A DNA stretch of 64,000 nucleotides from Cornus controversa (taxonomy: Eukaryota > Streptophyta > Magnoliopsida > Cornales > Cornaceae), in assembly GCA_026545225.1 (NCBI GenBank), contig CM048853.1, positions 14,448,755 to 14,512,754 of the forward strand, written 5' to 3'. A program made the position numbers and the translations under genes. Below are positions 22,654 through 35,477 of the stretch, one piece after another. The notes under the pieces are model-generated. The model had not been told where the DNA came from. It saw only the letters and a program-made list of their open reading frames with translations, and did no database searches. Each line of letters begins with the position of its first letter. The first letter of the stretch is position 1.

Positions 22654-25435
22654 AACCTCATCAAACTGATCTCCACTATGTTTGAAAGGATAGTACAGTA
22701 ATTCTCTCAATCACTCTCTCACTCACCCAACTCACAACATAGTCGCTCCAACACTCAACCCAATTCATAGCCTCCCTAAGCCTGAACCACTCTCACCAAA
22801 TCTCACAACAGCTTTTCTGCTCTCAACCCAGCCCAGGCTTTCCCAAGCCCAAGCTATCTTACACCAAATCTCACCACAATCACTCACATTCCCCCTGTCC
22901 AAAGTATCCCAATACTTGGACTATACATAGTGATAGTGGAGTCAGTTCAATGTGACAAACAACAACTCTTTAAGTTTTGATTTGTCGGTCTTCAATTCTT
23001 CAAGTGCAACTCTTCAGGAAGGATAGATATGTAGACACACTAAATCTGCTTTGATCAATGAAGTTCCAATACTTTGAAGATTTTCAGCAACAAAAGTAAC
23101 TAAGACAATTATGCTTGCAATTTGAGATACGAAGCTTGAAGGTTTGTTACAGCCTCAGGTTAAGTTCAGAGATCACTTGAACAAATATAATTTGTCATAA
23201 TTCTCATGCTCACATTTGGTTCCAGCTATGTATTCATCACAGTGCTCATAACAGTAACTAGATCGTCAATTTAGTTAGAAGGACAGTGCAACATCTAATA
23301 TGGAATTCCTTTTGGCCACCTGAACTATTTCTAGCAAAACAGCGGCTAACACAGACATAAAATATAGTAACAAGTGTGCTCATTTAATATTTGAAAATTA
23401 AATATCATTCTTCAGAAAATGCAGTTTCAGAACATGCTTCTAACAGAATAAATTGAGCTAAATCAGTTTCTAGAATGCAAATGCCTATGTGGTGATAAAT
23501 TCAACCTTATAACTTCACCAACACCTTTAATTAGGTCAAATACACTTGGTTGAATGTTAATATCAGTGCATGAATCAAGTTAAAATAGATTAGCCTCCTT
23601 TCCAATATGATTGACAGCAAGAAGAGATTATATCAGTCATGAACAGTACTTCAGGATAGGTAAATTATGCTTTGAGCAAGATTAGTTTCAATTTTGACCA
23701 ACAAAAATCAAAAGGGAGCTTAATGTGTTAGTTGAAGTATGCTAAAGTACATTTGAGTCACTACAGTTCAGCAACAATACAGTATGGTTATGATCAGACC
23801 CTAAATGTTAATAAGCAAGAATGACACTTCTTTGCAAGATTCATTTGACAGCAACACTTGACAAAAATAGCTAGGTCCAAGGTAGTCATTGCTTAACCCT
23901 ATATAAATACATATGCAGAAGCAATTTATGAAGCCCAAATCACTTTTAATTGTGTATAACAGTGTATATGAATTTCTATCAGCGCAAGGTAGCTCAAAAC
24001 AATAGATAGCAAACTGCAGAAAATCAAATGTTAAGAAGAAGGCACCATGTAACCACAACAGTCACCAATTAAAGCTAAATATGATATGGTCAATGTAATT
24101 GAACCATCAGAGTCCATACAAATGTAGTGGTTGAAGATTTAATGACAATTTAACAGCAACTTTAGACCTTAAATACAGTAGACCACAGAAAAGATCTGGT
24201 ATGCCATGCTCAACTTAAATTTAGCTATTGTTCAGTGCAAACTAGTGTCAAAGCTCACTCTAAATACTAATTAAAATATGCTCAAAGTCTTAACAGACAT
24301 GTCGAACCACCCTTAATATAATAATGATGCAATTTTGAGACAGTAGAAATTTTAAGGGTTCAGATTTGGGGTTTTGGTTATGAAAATGTGAAGCAACCTC
24401 TAGAACAGCCTCAACTCTACAAAATGATTTCAATACGAGGAAAAACACTTGTCTAACACATTAGAAACAACTTAGAAGCTTTTCAAATAGTATTAAACCA
24501 GAATTTAGAAACTTTGATAGCTAAACATGAACTTGACAAAGATTTGAAAAGTGAAAATGGAGAAATATTTCTAATTCAACTTGAAATCAGCTTTAATAAT
24601 GATGAAATTAGAAGTTACATTTGCAGAGATCAACAATGATATTAAAACACTTGGTAGGTTGAGCATATCAGTATAGTGTACACCAAAAGGCTATGAACAG
24701 TTCAACACAAAACATATTCTGCTTATAGATTAAACATTTAGAAATTTAGTGTCTACAAAATTGAAACTAAGTTAAAATTAAAACTTCAGAGAACACTTAA
24801 TTATACCCTGTTGAAGATAATAAGAGCATAGAACATATTCACAGTTTTGGTAGAGGTCTTTGCAGTAGCTTTAGGCACCCAAGTACCAGCTCTGATTCTG
24901 TAGAATAGTTCCAGTAGCTATGCATCAACTGTCAGTGGAGTTGAAATAATTTTTGGTTTTGAAATTAGTGATGAAGTAGCCAAGAAATCCCATACATGAC
25001 TCTCTCAGACTCTCTAATGGTGTCACTTACAGAGAACATTTCTTGTATATATATATACTAGCGTATTGCCCGTGCCTACGACACTATAAAAAAAATTGTT
25101 GGACTGAAATAAAAGTTGATTTTATATAATAAAGGTATTGCTTAATCAAGGTATTGCTGAATCTCATCTACGCCGCCCAAAATTATTATCGTGCAATCAT
25201 GACACTCAGAGAATAAACAAAACCATCTTTGCATCGTCAATATAGCGAGTATCTATCTTGGTCCATACTTGTTTCTTCTTAAAATTATTTAGGGTACCTT
25301 TTAGTGCATTTACCATTTTTCGTACAGCATACATGCAAATTTTGAGTACCTGATGATCATGAACATTTAACTATACAACTCTTGATAGTTTCAAAAAGTT
25401 CTCTCCCTGTACTTCTATCCTTATTCTTTATTTCT
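22654..25435. other. intergenic, no gene recognised
   Basis: No supported gene. Near 25060 the phrase ACTAGCGTATTGCCCGTGC resembles terminal sequence common in plant Helitron-like or other non-autonomous repeats, but no matching 3' end was found. Confidence 0.35.
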
Positions 25436-25902
25436 TGAGTAAAATGCAAAAAACATCACTATACTTTACTCATTTTGCAAAAATTCCCTAAAGTTCAAAA
25501 AATTCCCTAAGCTTTATAAAATGGGCAACAAATGAATTAAAAATTAAAAACTACAAAATTAGCAATTGATGAAAATTGTCAAATTTCTTTTCTTCTTTTG
25601 CACTCTCTAATAATTTTATAGACAATAAATTTTAATGCACCAATAAAAAAACATATGAACCACATATGAATTTTTCCCATTAATTTATTATGAAATAGAA
25701 GAAAAATTTGGTAAAATACGTATTGGAATATAAATGTAATTTTTTGTCAAGTAAAAATATATACAATTTTACTCAAATCTTAGGGGCAAAGGGTATTTTT
25801 GGAGTCTTTTGCACAAAAATGTGATAGTTAAATGTAAAAAAAATTAGGGCAATTTTTTGTAAAATGGGTGAAGTGTAAGATTTTTTTTTTGTATTTTACC
25901 CC
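25436..25902. mobile_element. inverted-repeat (MITE-like) element
   Basis: The left end reads GAGTAAAATGCAAAAAACAT, then CTTTACTCATTTTGCAAAAA and TTCCCTAA. The right end on the opposite strand reads GGGTAAAATACAAAAAAAAA, then CTTCACCCATTTTACAAAAA and TTGCCCTAA. These are matched inverted arms of about 55 bp enclosing some 350 bp without coding capacity. The flanks are T-rich, so a target duplication cannot be called. Confidence 0.75.
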
Positions 25903-25912
25903 TTTTTTTTTT

Positions 25913-27161
25913 GGGTAAATTATATACCCTCACCTCCCTTGAGGTTTGGACTTAATGTTCTTAGATTAAACTTTTGAAAAAATCACTATAACACCCCTTA
26001 TCACCGTTAATGAAAAAAACGACATTAATGGTTGGCTATTCTTTTACTATTTTACCCACACAACATAACAATAATAATCCATTCAGTAAAAAGGGTCAGG
26101 TGATATGATGGATGACGTCACTGTCCTCCCCCTCTTTCTCATCTCCTTCTCAAAGTTTCATAATCATCAGTCTCGATCCGCCGTCCTGCACCGCCACCTA
26201 TCTCTTTCTCAATATATATATATACACACACACATATACATATACATATATACATATTTTCATATTCTCACTCTCTATATAAACATGTTTTTTTCTCTCT
26301 ACTGATCATACCCACCCAACCTCTTAGATTTCCATTACTAAACTGAGGAGAGCTTTCTCAGATTTTTATTACTCACCCTTCCTCTCTCTAATTTCTCTCT
26401 TAACTGAAGTCCATGAGTAGTACTGGGCGCTGGAGAAATCTTCCAACCCATCAGTTTGACTTACGCATGACATATATTATTGTTACAGGTGATGGATTTG
26501 GGTGTTTGTGTTATGGATATATACATATGTATATATGTATCCATAAACATATGATTCTAGTTACATAAATTTTGAACTAATTTATCAAATTGTGTTTTTT
26601 ATTGTAATTGTTTCTTTGTTTACAGATCAAAAAATTGAATAGAGAGAGAGAGAGGAGAGAGAATCAAAATGGGTCAAAGCGAGGAGAGTGATGTTCACTT
26701 AATCACATAAATGGTATTGGTTTAATCATAATAATCACAATAAATCAGTATGTATATATATCTCATTCCATGTCTGACTTCAATTTACTTAAAAATTAAA
26801 TGATGTTTGTGGATGAAAATTGGATTGAGGTTTGTGCTTTATTTTGGGATGGTAAAATAGTAGAGCATCGACTTACCATAAGTTGGACCGATATATGCTT
26901 CGTATATATTTGCACAATGAGAATGATAAATTGAGAAAGATTTTTATAGAGCTAAGTTCTTCAAATGGTGCTATTAATTTGGGTTGTGTTCAGAAAGAGA
27001 GAGGGCAGTTTGGGCATTTAATATAACTTTTTCTAGCTATTTTAATGGTGAGTTAAGAGAGTGGGTGGGTGTGTATTTGACTAAAACCTCAAGGGAAGTT
27101 GACTGTATTTTTTTCAAAAGTTTAATCTAAGAGCAATAAGACCAATTAGAGTAATTTACCC
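25913..27161. mobile_element. 1.25-kb terminal-inverted-repeat element (Mutator-like)
   Basis: The left terminus GGGTAAATTATATACCCTCA and the later words CTCCCTTGAGGTTT and CTTAGATTAAACTTTTGAAA are mirrored on the right. There the opposite strand gives GGGTAAATTACTCTAATTGG, CTTAGATTAAACTTTTGAAA and CTTCCCTTGAGGTTTT. The 20-bp inner word is identical in both arms. Flanks are T-rich (ten T versus TTCTTCTTTT), compatible with a 9-10-bp duplication but not proof. No transposase is visible. A single end of the same type (GGGTAAATTACACTTACACC) occurs at about 62575. Confidence 0.8.
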
Positions 27162-28436
27162 TTCTTCTTTTTTCTTACTTTTGGCTGAGCACTCCTAGGC
27201 TTCCTCTACTTTTTCCTTTCTTATTCTTCTCTTTTTATTTTTATTCATCACATGCACTCTTCATTCTAACTCTTCCGACAACTCTCTCTCTCTTTCTTCT
27301 CTCTTTTTTTTTTCTTCTATTCTTTTATTATCCCTCTTCTATTATTTTTTCTTTTCTTATTCATTCTCCCACATTCACCAACCAATATACATAAAAAAAT
27401 AGATCAAATGAGATTCAAGTGGATATAAGCTAAACCTTTAAGAAGACTTGCCAAATCACACACAGAAAATTATTAAAAATAAAGATAGCAATTATTACAG
27501 TAAGAAGAGAGGGAAACAATCACAATATCATTGTTTCTTGATGAGAAAATACTAGGAAAATGAAAGTAACCAGTGACTGAGCTGAACCCAAAACACTTGG
27601 GTCTATGTATGTATTGTAGCCATCCATTCCACGCATGCCATCCCAAAAGATAGATACATGTTGATTATGATTTCTCTGTCCATATGAAATTACTTGCAGC
27701 TATGTGAAACTCTGTAATTTTCAGTGTAAGACAGTTCAGATTTGTTGAGGAAATAATTTCACAAAAATATGTGGATAAATTCTACACCCCAAAATGAGAG
27801 TTTTCAGAAATATTGGTGGGGGATTAAACTTGGTACTGACACATTTAGTCGACGTTTTAGGGTATTAACAACTTGAAAAGAGGCTTTCCACAAGGTACTC
27901 AATTTTGGTCCTCTTCCCATTTAATTTACCAGAATACCTACCATTTTGCATGTCTAACTATAAATTTATAGTTAGCATTGTACAGAAAATTGTTGCCATC
28001 AGCCATTACCTACTCAACCGAATCTTATTCCAACCTTTAGAAACAAAAAAATTTAAGGCCATGTCTTTTCACTTGGGCTTTTGAGGATCACAACTTTCTA
28101 TGTATTGTATACTCTTACAAACTTCTCAAGGTCAGAAATTTCCTAAACATAACCTCACATAACTATCCAATAATCATAGATAGATATATAAAACAAAAAG
28201 TTATTGCCCTAAAACAAAAAATTATTAGAGAGTAATAAAGATAAACTAGTATATTTTGGTAGTATAGATATGTTATTATTATACATAATTTTTTTCCCTC
28301 TCTTTTCTCACTATGCTTGCCAGCCCACACTAACCCATATCTAACTCATGCCTGTCAGCCATATTTTTTTCCCTCTACTTACGCTTGCCAGCCTACAACT
28401 GATATATTATATATATAAGAGGAATGCTATTTACAA
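27162..28436. other. intergenic, no gene recognised
   Basis: A CT-rich tract (27170-27370) is followed by AT-rich DNA. No gene or element could be supported. Confidence 0.35.
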
Positions 28437-28545
28437 CACTTGCCGATAAAAAATAAAAAAAAACTATCGCTTTCCAATTTTTTTTTACATCACTTGCCAA
28501 TAAAAAATTAAAAAAAAAAACTATCTCTTTCCAATTTTTTTTAAA
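28437..28545. repeat. 54-bp tandem duplication
   Basis: CACTTGCCGATAAAAAATAA at 28437 recurs as CACTTGCCAATAAAAAATTA at 28491. Both are followed by a poly(A) stretch, CTATC(G/T)CTTTCCAA and a T run. Confidence 0.9.
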
Positions 28546-29170
28546 AGCAGAACCCATTTTTTTTTCCTTTCTCTCTCTCTCTCCCTCTTTCTCTACAAAT
28601 TTTCTCTTCGCAACCAATAACCACCTACTGCGCCCACACAACCCGAAACCAACCCTCACTCCAAATCACCACCATCACCACCTCCACTCACGATCAGCCA
28701 TTCAACCTCAACACCATCCTAGCCATGAACTCAACCCACAACTGCCACAACCAAACCCAAAATTACAAAACACCATCAGCACCACACCATAAAGACCACC
28801 CACTGTAGTAATTGATACATCACCAGCATGTTGTACCCGAAGCCAGACCCTCCATCATCTTCACCAACTAACCAAGACCACCAATCTCAAAGCCAACTAC
28901 AACCAACCGAGCAACTCTAGGAACCATGAAGATGACTTGTTTCTAGTGCCAGCGGCAAATGGTGGTAGTGGCTGAAGTTTAGTGATGGTGGCAGTTGGTA
29001 GCTGGTGGTTGCCAGTGGTGTTCAGTGGAGGTCTGGTGAATGTTGATCTTGATGGCCGGGTTGATTCCGGTGTGATGCAGGAGGATCTGAGTTAGATGGT
29101 GCTGAGTTGTCAGATGACACATTGATGGCGCTGAGATACCTTGTGTTGGCAGATCAGCACAAAGATGTCA
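28546..29170. other. Pro/Thr-codon-rich low-complexity DNA, no gene
   Basis: CCA/CAC-rich DNA (28620-28920) followed by GTGG-rich DNA. A long gypsy 5' LTR may start in or before this stretch; its left end was not found. Confidence 0.35.
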
Positions 29171-29718
29171 AGAAGTCATGATCTTTTCCCTAATTGGGGC
29201 AGTTTTGAACGCGTTTCGGTATTTTGGCCATAACTTTGGCTACAGGTATCAGAATAGCTCATATGACTCCAATTCAGAAAGCTCTCTTTCTATGCACATG
29301 TCATGGACACCAAGCAACGCTGGGTGCATATATTTTCGAGGCCAAAATCCGCTGTTTTCCCTTCCGAATCCCCATTTTTAGTTTTTATTTCCATTTATAG
29401 TAATATTTTCTTTTGTCGTTTAAGTAATGATTCTGAACTCGATTTGGGCCAGATTTTTGGCCGCTTACTTCTTTTATTTCATATTTCATTTTGGCACGAT
29501 TATTGGGATTTTGCTATTTTTGGTAAGATTCTGATATTTACGATTTTTTCAGCTATATAGCCTAGCTTGTAGGCTGATTGGAGGTCAACTTTGATTTTGA
29601 ATAATAATTTGAATACCAGAGGATTTTCTTTGTGTTTTGGGCGATTCTCTTGCATTCTTCTCTGTGAATTGCTTGTTGACACTAGCTTATAGAATAATTA
29701 CTATTCTGACCAGCGTCA
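29171..29718 (+). repeat. end of a Ty3/gypsy 5' LTR
   Basis: Non-coding DNA ends in GACCAGCGTCA at 29718, directly before a primer binding site and a gag ORF, which fixes the 3' boundary of a 5' LTR. The left boundary is undetermined, and no matching 3' LTR was recognised downstream. Confidence 0.6.
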
Positions 29719-29732
29719 GTTGGTATTAGAGC
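29719..29732 (+). other. gypsy primer binding site
   Basis: GTTGGTATTAGAGC matches the complement of the initiator methionine tRNA 3' end (TGGTATCAGAGC) with one transition. Confidence 0.8.
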
Positions 29733-29773
29733 TTCAGCATTTTCTCTTCCTGGGTGAGATTTCATCAGTTTCC

Positions 29774-31085
29774 ATGGCTGGTGGTCGTGGTCGTCGCGGG
29801 TAGGTTCCAAACAAGGAAGTCCCACACCGTGATCGTAGTGTTCAGGATTTGATGATTGAGGATTTATAGAGGCAATTTGCAGAGTTAACCCAGCGTCTAA
29901 CGACACAGGATTTTAGTGACAGTGAGATGGAAGATCACGAATCCGATTCCAATTCTGAAAACCCGTTTCACAATCGTGCTCGATTCTGGGGGCACCATGG
30001 TCGGGAGGATCGTTATGGAGACCTCGATTTCAGAATGGATCTGCGAGAGTTTTCTAGTACGTTACAAGCTGAAGGATTTGTCGATTGGTTGAATGAAGTA
30101 GAGCATATCTTTGAGTATAATGAAGTCCCAGATCGTGTCAAAGTGAAACTGGTCACCATCAAACTCAAAGGTAAAACATATGAATGGTGAGAATAGTTGA
30201 GGCGATCACGAGACAGGTAGGGCAAGGCCAAGATCACTGATTGGGAGAAGATGAGAAAGAAGATGAAGGGTCATTTCCTTCCTTTTGGCTACATTTAAAC
30301 CTTGTTTCAGCGACTTCATTCGTTGAGGCAAGGCATGAGATCGGTTGATGAATACACGGAGGAGTTTTATCAATTGATAGCCTGGAATGATATATCTAAG
30401 ACAAAAGAGCAGACGGTGGCGCGGTATTTGGGAGGATTACGGTAGCCCTTGCAAGATGTCCTCAGCCTTCACCCGCATTAGACTATTTTTGAAGCATACC
30501 AACGTGCACATGCTGTGGAAAAACAGCAAAATAGGAGGCCAGTGGTCAGGAGCGATCAAAGCAATCGGCCAGTTCACCCTCAAGAATCCTATCCTATCCA
30601 GCAGCCACTGCAGGGTAATTCTAACTTAAATATTAGATGTTTCAGATGTGGTGAACAGGGACATAGAGCGACTGAGTGTAGGAAGCTTGCTATTCAGAAG
30701 GGCAAAAATTTCCTAATTGAGGAAGACGTGGTAGACGAAATTGAGGAGATTGGAAAGCCTGTGTATGACGATGATGAAGATGGAGAGGTGCTGTATGGAG
30801 ATGGACGTGAGACTCTTGTCATTCGTAAGAGTCTACTGACTCCTAAGGGTGATTCAGGAGAAGATTGGTTGAGAACCAATATTTTCCACACGACATGCAC
30901 AGTTGTAGATAAAGTCTGCAAGATGATCATTGACAGTGGCAGTTGTAAGAACGTAGTGTCTGAAGAGGTTGTCCAGAAATTGTAGTTGAAGACAGATCAT
31001 CATCCTAACCCGTACAAATTGTCATAACTGAATAAAGGTAGTGAGGTAACAGTAAATAAGCAATGCCTAGTGTCTTTTTCGATCG
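29774..31085 (+). pseudogene. Ty3/gypsy gag and protease start (disrupted)
   Basis: An ATG at 29774 opens MAGGRGRRG, soon broken by a stop. The gag core follows: DLREFSSTLQAEGFVDWLNE (from about 30036), VEHIFEYNEVPDRVKVKLV and KLKGKTYEW. After more stops come [20 protein letters not shown] and [25 protein letters not shown] zinc knuckle, CFRCGEQGHRATEC, lies at about 30641-30682. The aspartic protease start has its catalytic D-S-G in MIIDSGSCKNVVS (30922-30960). At least six stops interrupt it, several of them TGA or TAG at Trp or Gln positions, typical of C-to-T decay. The element is cut off near 31085, and no RT of this family was identified nearby. Confidence 0.85.
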
Positions 31086-31519
31086 GCAAAAGATCACAAA
31101 AGATCAATCTCACATAATTCTATTAAATCACATGGTTTAAATGTTCAAACTAACTTTAGAAAAAAATCATAAAGAAGAAGGAATTATAAATATAATATAA
31201 CTCAGTGCCCAAGAATTATACAAACATACACACACCTTTGAGTGAGTTTGGTTAAGTACACACCAAAAACATGGAATCAGTCAACCTAATTTTTCAAAGT
31301 ATTGCGACACAAATCATTCTAAATAATAGAATAATCACATGAAAATAAAAGGATTTTATATAATATCAAAAAAAGATTTAAAGATTCTATAAATAATCCC
31401 ATGTAACCAACAAATCTGCTCTAATCCCATATCCCTCACTTCTCTTACACCTCCATACATTGTTAAGTGGCATCCTTCTCAGCAGCAGCTTTATTTTAAG
31501 GAAAAAATAGATTTTGGTG
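31086..31519. other. AT-rich spacer, no gene recognised
   Basis: The gypsy match stops abruptly at about 31085, and LINE sequence begins near 31520. Nothing between was recognised. Confidence 0.4.
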
Positions 31520-32557
31520 ACCAAATTGAAAGGCTCAAAACTTGATGAGGCAGGTATTTTGGGAAACTGTTTGTTTACCTACTACTGAAGGAGGGTTGGG
31601 GGTCAAAGATCTATCAATGTGGAATGTGGCAGCCATGTCAAAGCACCTATGGCGAGTGGTTCAATATAAGTCTGATTCTATTTGGGTTGTTTGGGTTCAG
31701 AAGCACCTTATAAAGCAAAAGTGTCTCTGGAATTCAAAAACTCCATCTGATTGCTCATGGACATGGAGGAGACTTCTGAAAAGAGAGATACTTTCAGGAA
31801 GGCAATTCAGACTCAGATTGGGAATGGTATGTTAACATCCTTGTGGTATGATTATTGGCTTCCCAATGGGCCTATCTGTATGCAATATAATAGCAGAATT
31901 ATAAGAGACTTACGCTTGGGGAAGGGAGCTAAGGCTACAGCTATTATACAAGGAGATGAGTGGAAGTGGCCATCTACTAACACATTGGAATGGATGGATT
32001 TAAGAAGCAGTATTTCTGCAAATTTTAAGTCCTCATCTAGTAAACTTGACAGAATTTTGTGGCTTCTTGGAAATGGGGTTTTTTCAATTAAAACAGCTTG
32101 GGAGTTCCTGAGAGTAAAATAGGGTATAGTGTGGCATGGAAGGATGTTGTTTGGTTTCCACAAACTATTCTTAAGCATGTTTTGCAAAAAGTTAGTTTTG
32201 CAATTGAGGGTAGATGTTGGTATAGCTTTAGATATCTTGTTGGTATAACTTCCCGTTAGTTCCTGCGTGTGGGGATGATGATGTGGATATAGTCTATGTT
32301 GGTAGGTTGGCAATTGAGGGTAGATTCTGTCCAAATGGGCATTTTATGACTTATTGTACTGCAAAAAGGATTAGTAGGAGGTTTTGTATTAGCTGCATTT
32401 TGATGTATTGGTCTTTATATTTTTGCTGGTGTTGGCTGTTGTTATGTTGGTGGGTCTGGGGTTTCCACCTTGTTTCCCCCTTGGGGTATGCCCCAAGTCA
32501 TCCTGTAATGACTTTTATTGAATGAACACAATTCACTGACCTTTCAAAAAAAAAAAA
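31520..32557 (+). mobile_element. 5'-truncated LINE with poly(A) tail
   Basis: From 31542 an open segment encodes EGGLGVKDLSMWNVAAMSKH and LWRVVQYKSDSIWVVWVQKH. A frame change gives SLWYDYWLPNGP and then WPSTNTLEWMDLRSS, and a later short zf-RVT segment reads VAWKDVVWFPQTILKH. This is the C-terminal end of an L1-type ORF2, closely similar to the LINE at 886-2342. The 3' region ends TCTGGGGTTTCCACC, GGGGTATGCCCC, AATGACTTTTATTGAATGAA and a poly(A) of 12 at 32546-32557. 5' truncation and the A-tail are the hallmarks of target-primed reverse transcription. No clear target duplication was found. Confidence 0.85.
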
Positions 32558-33119
32558 TTATTTGAAAACATTTGCTTTAGAATGACCTTAAACTCATGAA
32601 AAGATAAATAGTAACCAAACTTAAAAATTTTTTTACCAATAAGTGACCATTTAAAATTTAGTGTCCAAAATACCCTTCTAAAAGATTCAACTCTTTCAAA
32701 ATTTCTAATTTTCATTTCTTCACTATGTCATCTTTGCAATCAACCTAAGCAATAATGGAGATTCCCCAATAAAACACAAACTTCATCACCCAACAAAACA
32801 TTGTGATCGATCTTCATGACACAGTCCATATATATATATAATATGTAAATTCATATATGACCAATCATTTTTCTCATATAACATTATTCACAATCTCTCG
32901 TCTGCCAATCCAAAGAATTCAAGGAACCAAATATCATCACAGAGAAGCTAATTTGAAACTATTACCCCTACAGAAATATAATTTCTTACAAAAGCAATGA
33001 TCTCTTCTCTCTCAAACCATATCTTCATTTTTATCACCTCTCCATTGTTCACCAACAATGCCGCTATTGATTTCTTTGATTGATTGTTCTTCAAAGGGAT
33101 TAAAAGTATTAATGAGTAC
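32558..33119. other. intergenic, no gene recognised
   Basis: AT-rich DNA between the LINE tail and the LTR-like repeat. No coding or structural feature was supported. Confidence 0.4.
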
Positions 33120-34722
33120 TGATAAGTGTCGAATGTTGAACATTCAAGCTCTTAACTTGCATATGTTAATTACTTAATTATGTTTATGTTATAATTTTTA
33201 CATTGTTTTTGTGTTTTTGTTGTTTTCAAGAGTTTCCCCGTAATTTTAGTTAATTCGTGTTATTTAGCACTTCAAAAATGACGCCCAGAAATGAAAATCC
33301 AATTTGGAGTCCAAATGTCCATCTGTCCAAGCTTATATTGTGAACCAAAATCATTCTACTCCAAACAGCCCACTTCCATCTCCATAGCCCATTAGCCATG
33401 CCACAGCCTAGCACCTCAAGCCATTCAGCCCACAATTCCACAAACAACTCCTCACCCAAATGGACCACTTCAAAACACATACCCATCATCCACAGCCTAA
33501 CCTATACATACACCCAAAACAGCCCACTACCAAAAACTACCCAAAAGCCACTTCAGCCGCAAGCCATACCAACTCATCATTTCAACACAAGCTTCACCAT
33601 ACCTACCAAACACCAACTCACCATGAGCCACAACCCAGCATATCAACTAAACAATCAAGCCAGTCCACATGCCTAGCCACCTACTGCTGTGAGCTAACGC
33701 ATGTCATAGCTCACCATCTTCACTTCATCAACCATTGATGCCGAGCTCATCAACCACTTCACACTATCAGCATCTTCATCGCCGCTATCTCCATTGACCG
33801 AGCTACCATTAAAGCACCAAGGCGAGAAGACCCACTTCACCATGGACCACCATTGAAAGCTCCAGCCAAACCACAAATCATGCACCACCACTGGGTCGTC
33901 TTCCCCGTCAAGCATTGAAGTCGAAGACACAAACCAAATCTCCTCAACCATTGAGAGCACCGCTAGCCATGTCTACTGCTACTGCTTACAACCACGGCTC
34001 AACCTAGGTAATCATTATTATCTGCCACTATCAACCCAAGTCCACTTGCTGCCAAAACCGGGATTTTATTTGATATATATATATTATGTGTGTGTTGTGT
34101 CAACCAAGAAAGTGCAAAAAAAAAGAAAAAGAAAGAGAGAGTGGGCATCCGATTAGGATGAAAGTGAATTAGTAAAAGAAGATAGAGAAGAGAGGTAAGA
34201 GAGAGAAGGGGGGAAGAGAAAAAGAAGGGAAAAATAATATACATATATCTATTTATATGTATATTGCTGCCGAATGAGAAAAGGAAAGTGGGGAATGAAA
34301 TAATAGAATTGGTGGAGAAAATAGAGAGTAATCAGTTAAAGAATGAGAAGATTAGCGAAGAGAGAATAAAAGAAAAAGAAAGAGAGAAAAGAAAGAAATG
34401 AGAGAATATTAGAATGAGTGGGTAGAGAATAAGAAAAGAAAAAGAAAAAGAAATGGTGGGAGTGTGAAGGAAGAGAAGAAGAATATGGGTTTGGTTAGCT
34501 AACACATTGAAGAGATTAAATGCAAATGAGGCTGCTAACATTGATACCATTGCTGTTCATTTTATATGCAAAAGCCATATCAGTGATTTGATAGCATTTG
34601 GCTATAAAAGAATTCAGACATAGACACAAGAGGATACATAGAGACATCCAGAGGCATATTGAGAGACAGAGGGAGCTACTGGAATTCAGTATCTCTGGCA
34701 CAAAAATGTATTGAGAAGGAGA
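33120..34722 (+). repeat. LTR-like repeat, left part (split by CACTA)
   Basis: It begins TGATAAGTGTCGAATGTTGA, which recurs as TGATAAGCGCTGAATATTGC at 43283. The two copies run parallel for about 160 bp through TTGCATATGTTAATT and GTTGTTTTCAAGAGTTTCCC to ATTTAGCA(C/T)TTCA. The body holds CCA/CAT-rich DNA, a purine-rich tract and a TATA-like GGCTATAAAAG near 34600, as expected of an LTR promoter. The likely continuation across the CACTA insertion (43145-43282) reads GGTTTCAACCACTCCTATGA and GAAGCTAACTTC, a phrase I associate with Tat-type gypsy LTRs. Lineage is a tentative inference. Confidence 0.5.
34080..34470. repeat. purine-rich (GA/AAG) tract
   Basis: The plus strand is almost entirely A and G for long runs (AAAGAAAAAGAAAGAGAGAG, GAGAAAAAGAAGGGAAAAAT). 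It lies inside the putative LTR. Homopurine tracts of this length can form triplex-type structures, but no function is visible. Confidence 0.8.
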
Positions 34723-34985
34723 CACTACAAGAAAAGTGGGTTTTTACGACAGAGTATTTACGACATTCCTATATTTTGGCTCGTAGAAAGTACTTTTTAC
34801 TAGGTTCACAAGAGACTCCTCGTCATTGATTCGTAAAAGTTCAAGCTTTCACAGCGTTTTAATCAAATCCCCGTAAAAGAAAGTTTCTACGGCGCCTGAA
34901 AGACCCCATTAATGTTTACATATATTAACGGGGTAAATGTTAAAATTTAAAGGGGACCAAAGACTCCCGTAAATAAGTACTAAAA
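34723..34985 (+). repeat. CACTA left terminal and subterminal repeats
   Basis: The terminal repeat CACTACAAGAAAAGTGGGTT is followed by several degenerate words TTTACGAC, CTCGTAGAA, CTCGTCATT, TTCGTAAAA, CCCGTAAAA and CCCGTAAAT, matching the motif set at the right end. Confidence 0.85.
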
Positions 34986-35477
34986 AATTACCTTTCAACA
35001 GAGTTTTTTGCTCGACATCAATAAGTAATAAACTTTCCCACTCTTAAATTCACCACTCCCGCTAAACCCGTTTACTAATTTTACAATAAGTCAAATTTTT
35101 TTAGGTATATACATATATGGGAAGAGACCTATTTTATTTTATCTTAATTTTTGAGTCCTTACCAAAACTTGATTCATATATATACAAACTTAACCCAAAC
35201 CCTAGGGGGGAGGATCTGATTTTGTTTCCAAATGGCAGCTGTAAGCTCTCTCGATACTTTTCTCTCTTCCACTCAGCTACTTCAATTTTAGGCACGATTG
35301 AAGGATGCCCATATCTTCATCTCAGTTCTTCATCCTTGTCGACCTCCAGACCCGATCCTATCAGTATGGCACCGCACCGCTCCGTCACTGTGATAGATGG
35401 TACATGATGTCGGCGAGTCGCAAGCTCCTCTAACAATAACGCCAGATTCAGAGCAAGAGGAAGTGACTTAAGAAGCA

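Noticed and set aside
25050-25085. Helitron 5' end (ACTAGCGTATTGCCCGTGC)
   Set aside because: No CTRR-type 3' end with hairpin, no RepHel protein and no defined boundary were found.
33398-33738. His/Pro/Thr-rich open frames on the plus strand
   Set aside because: Low-complexity CCA/CAT repeats inside an LTR-like region, open in more than one frame, with no domain.
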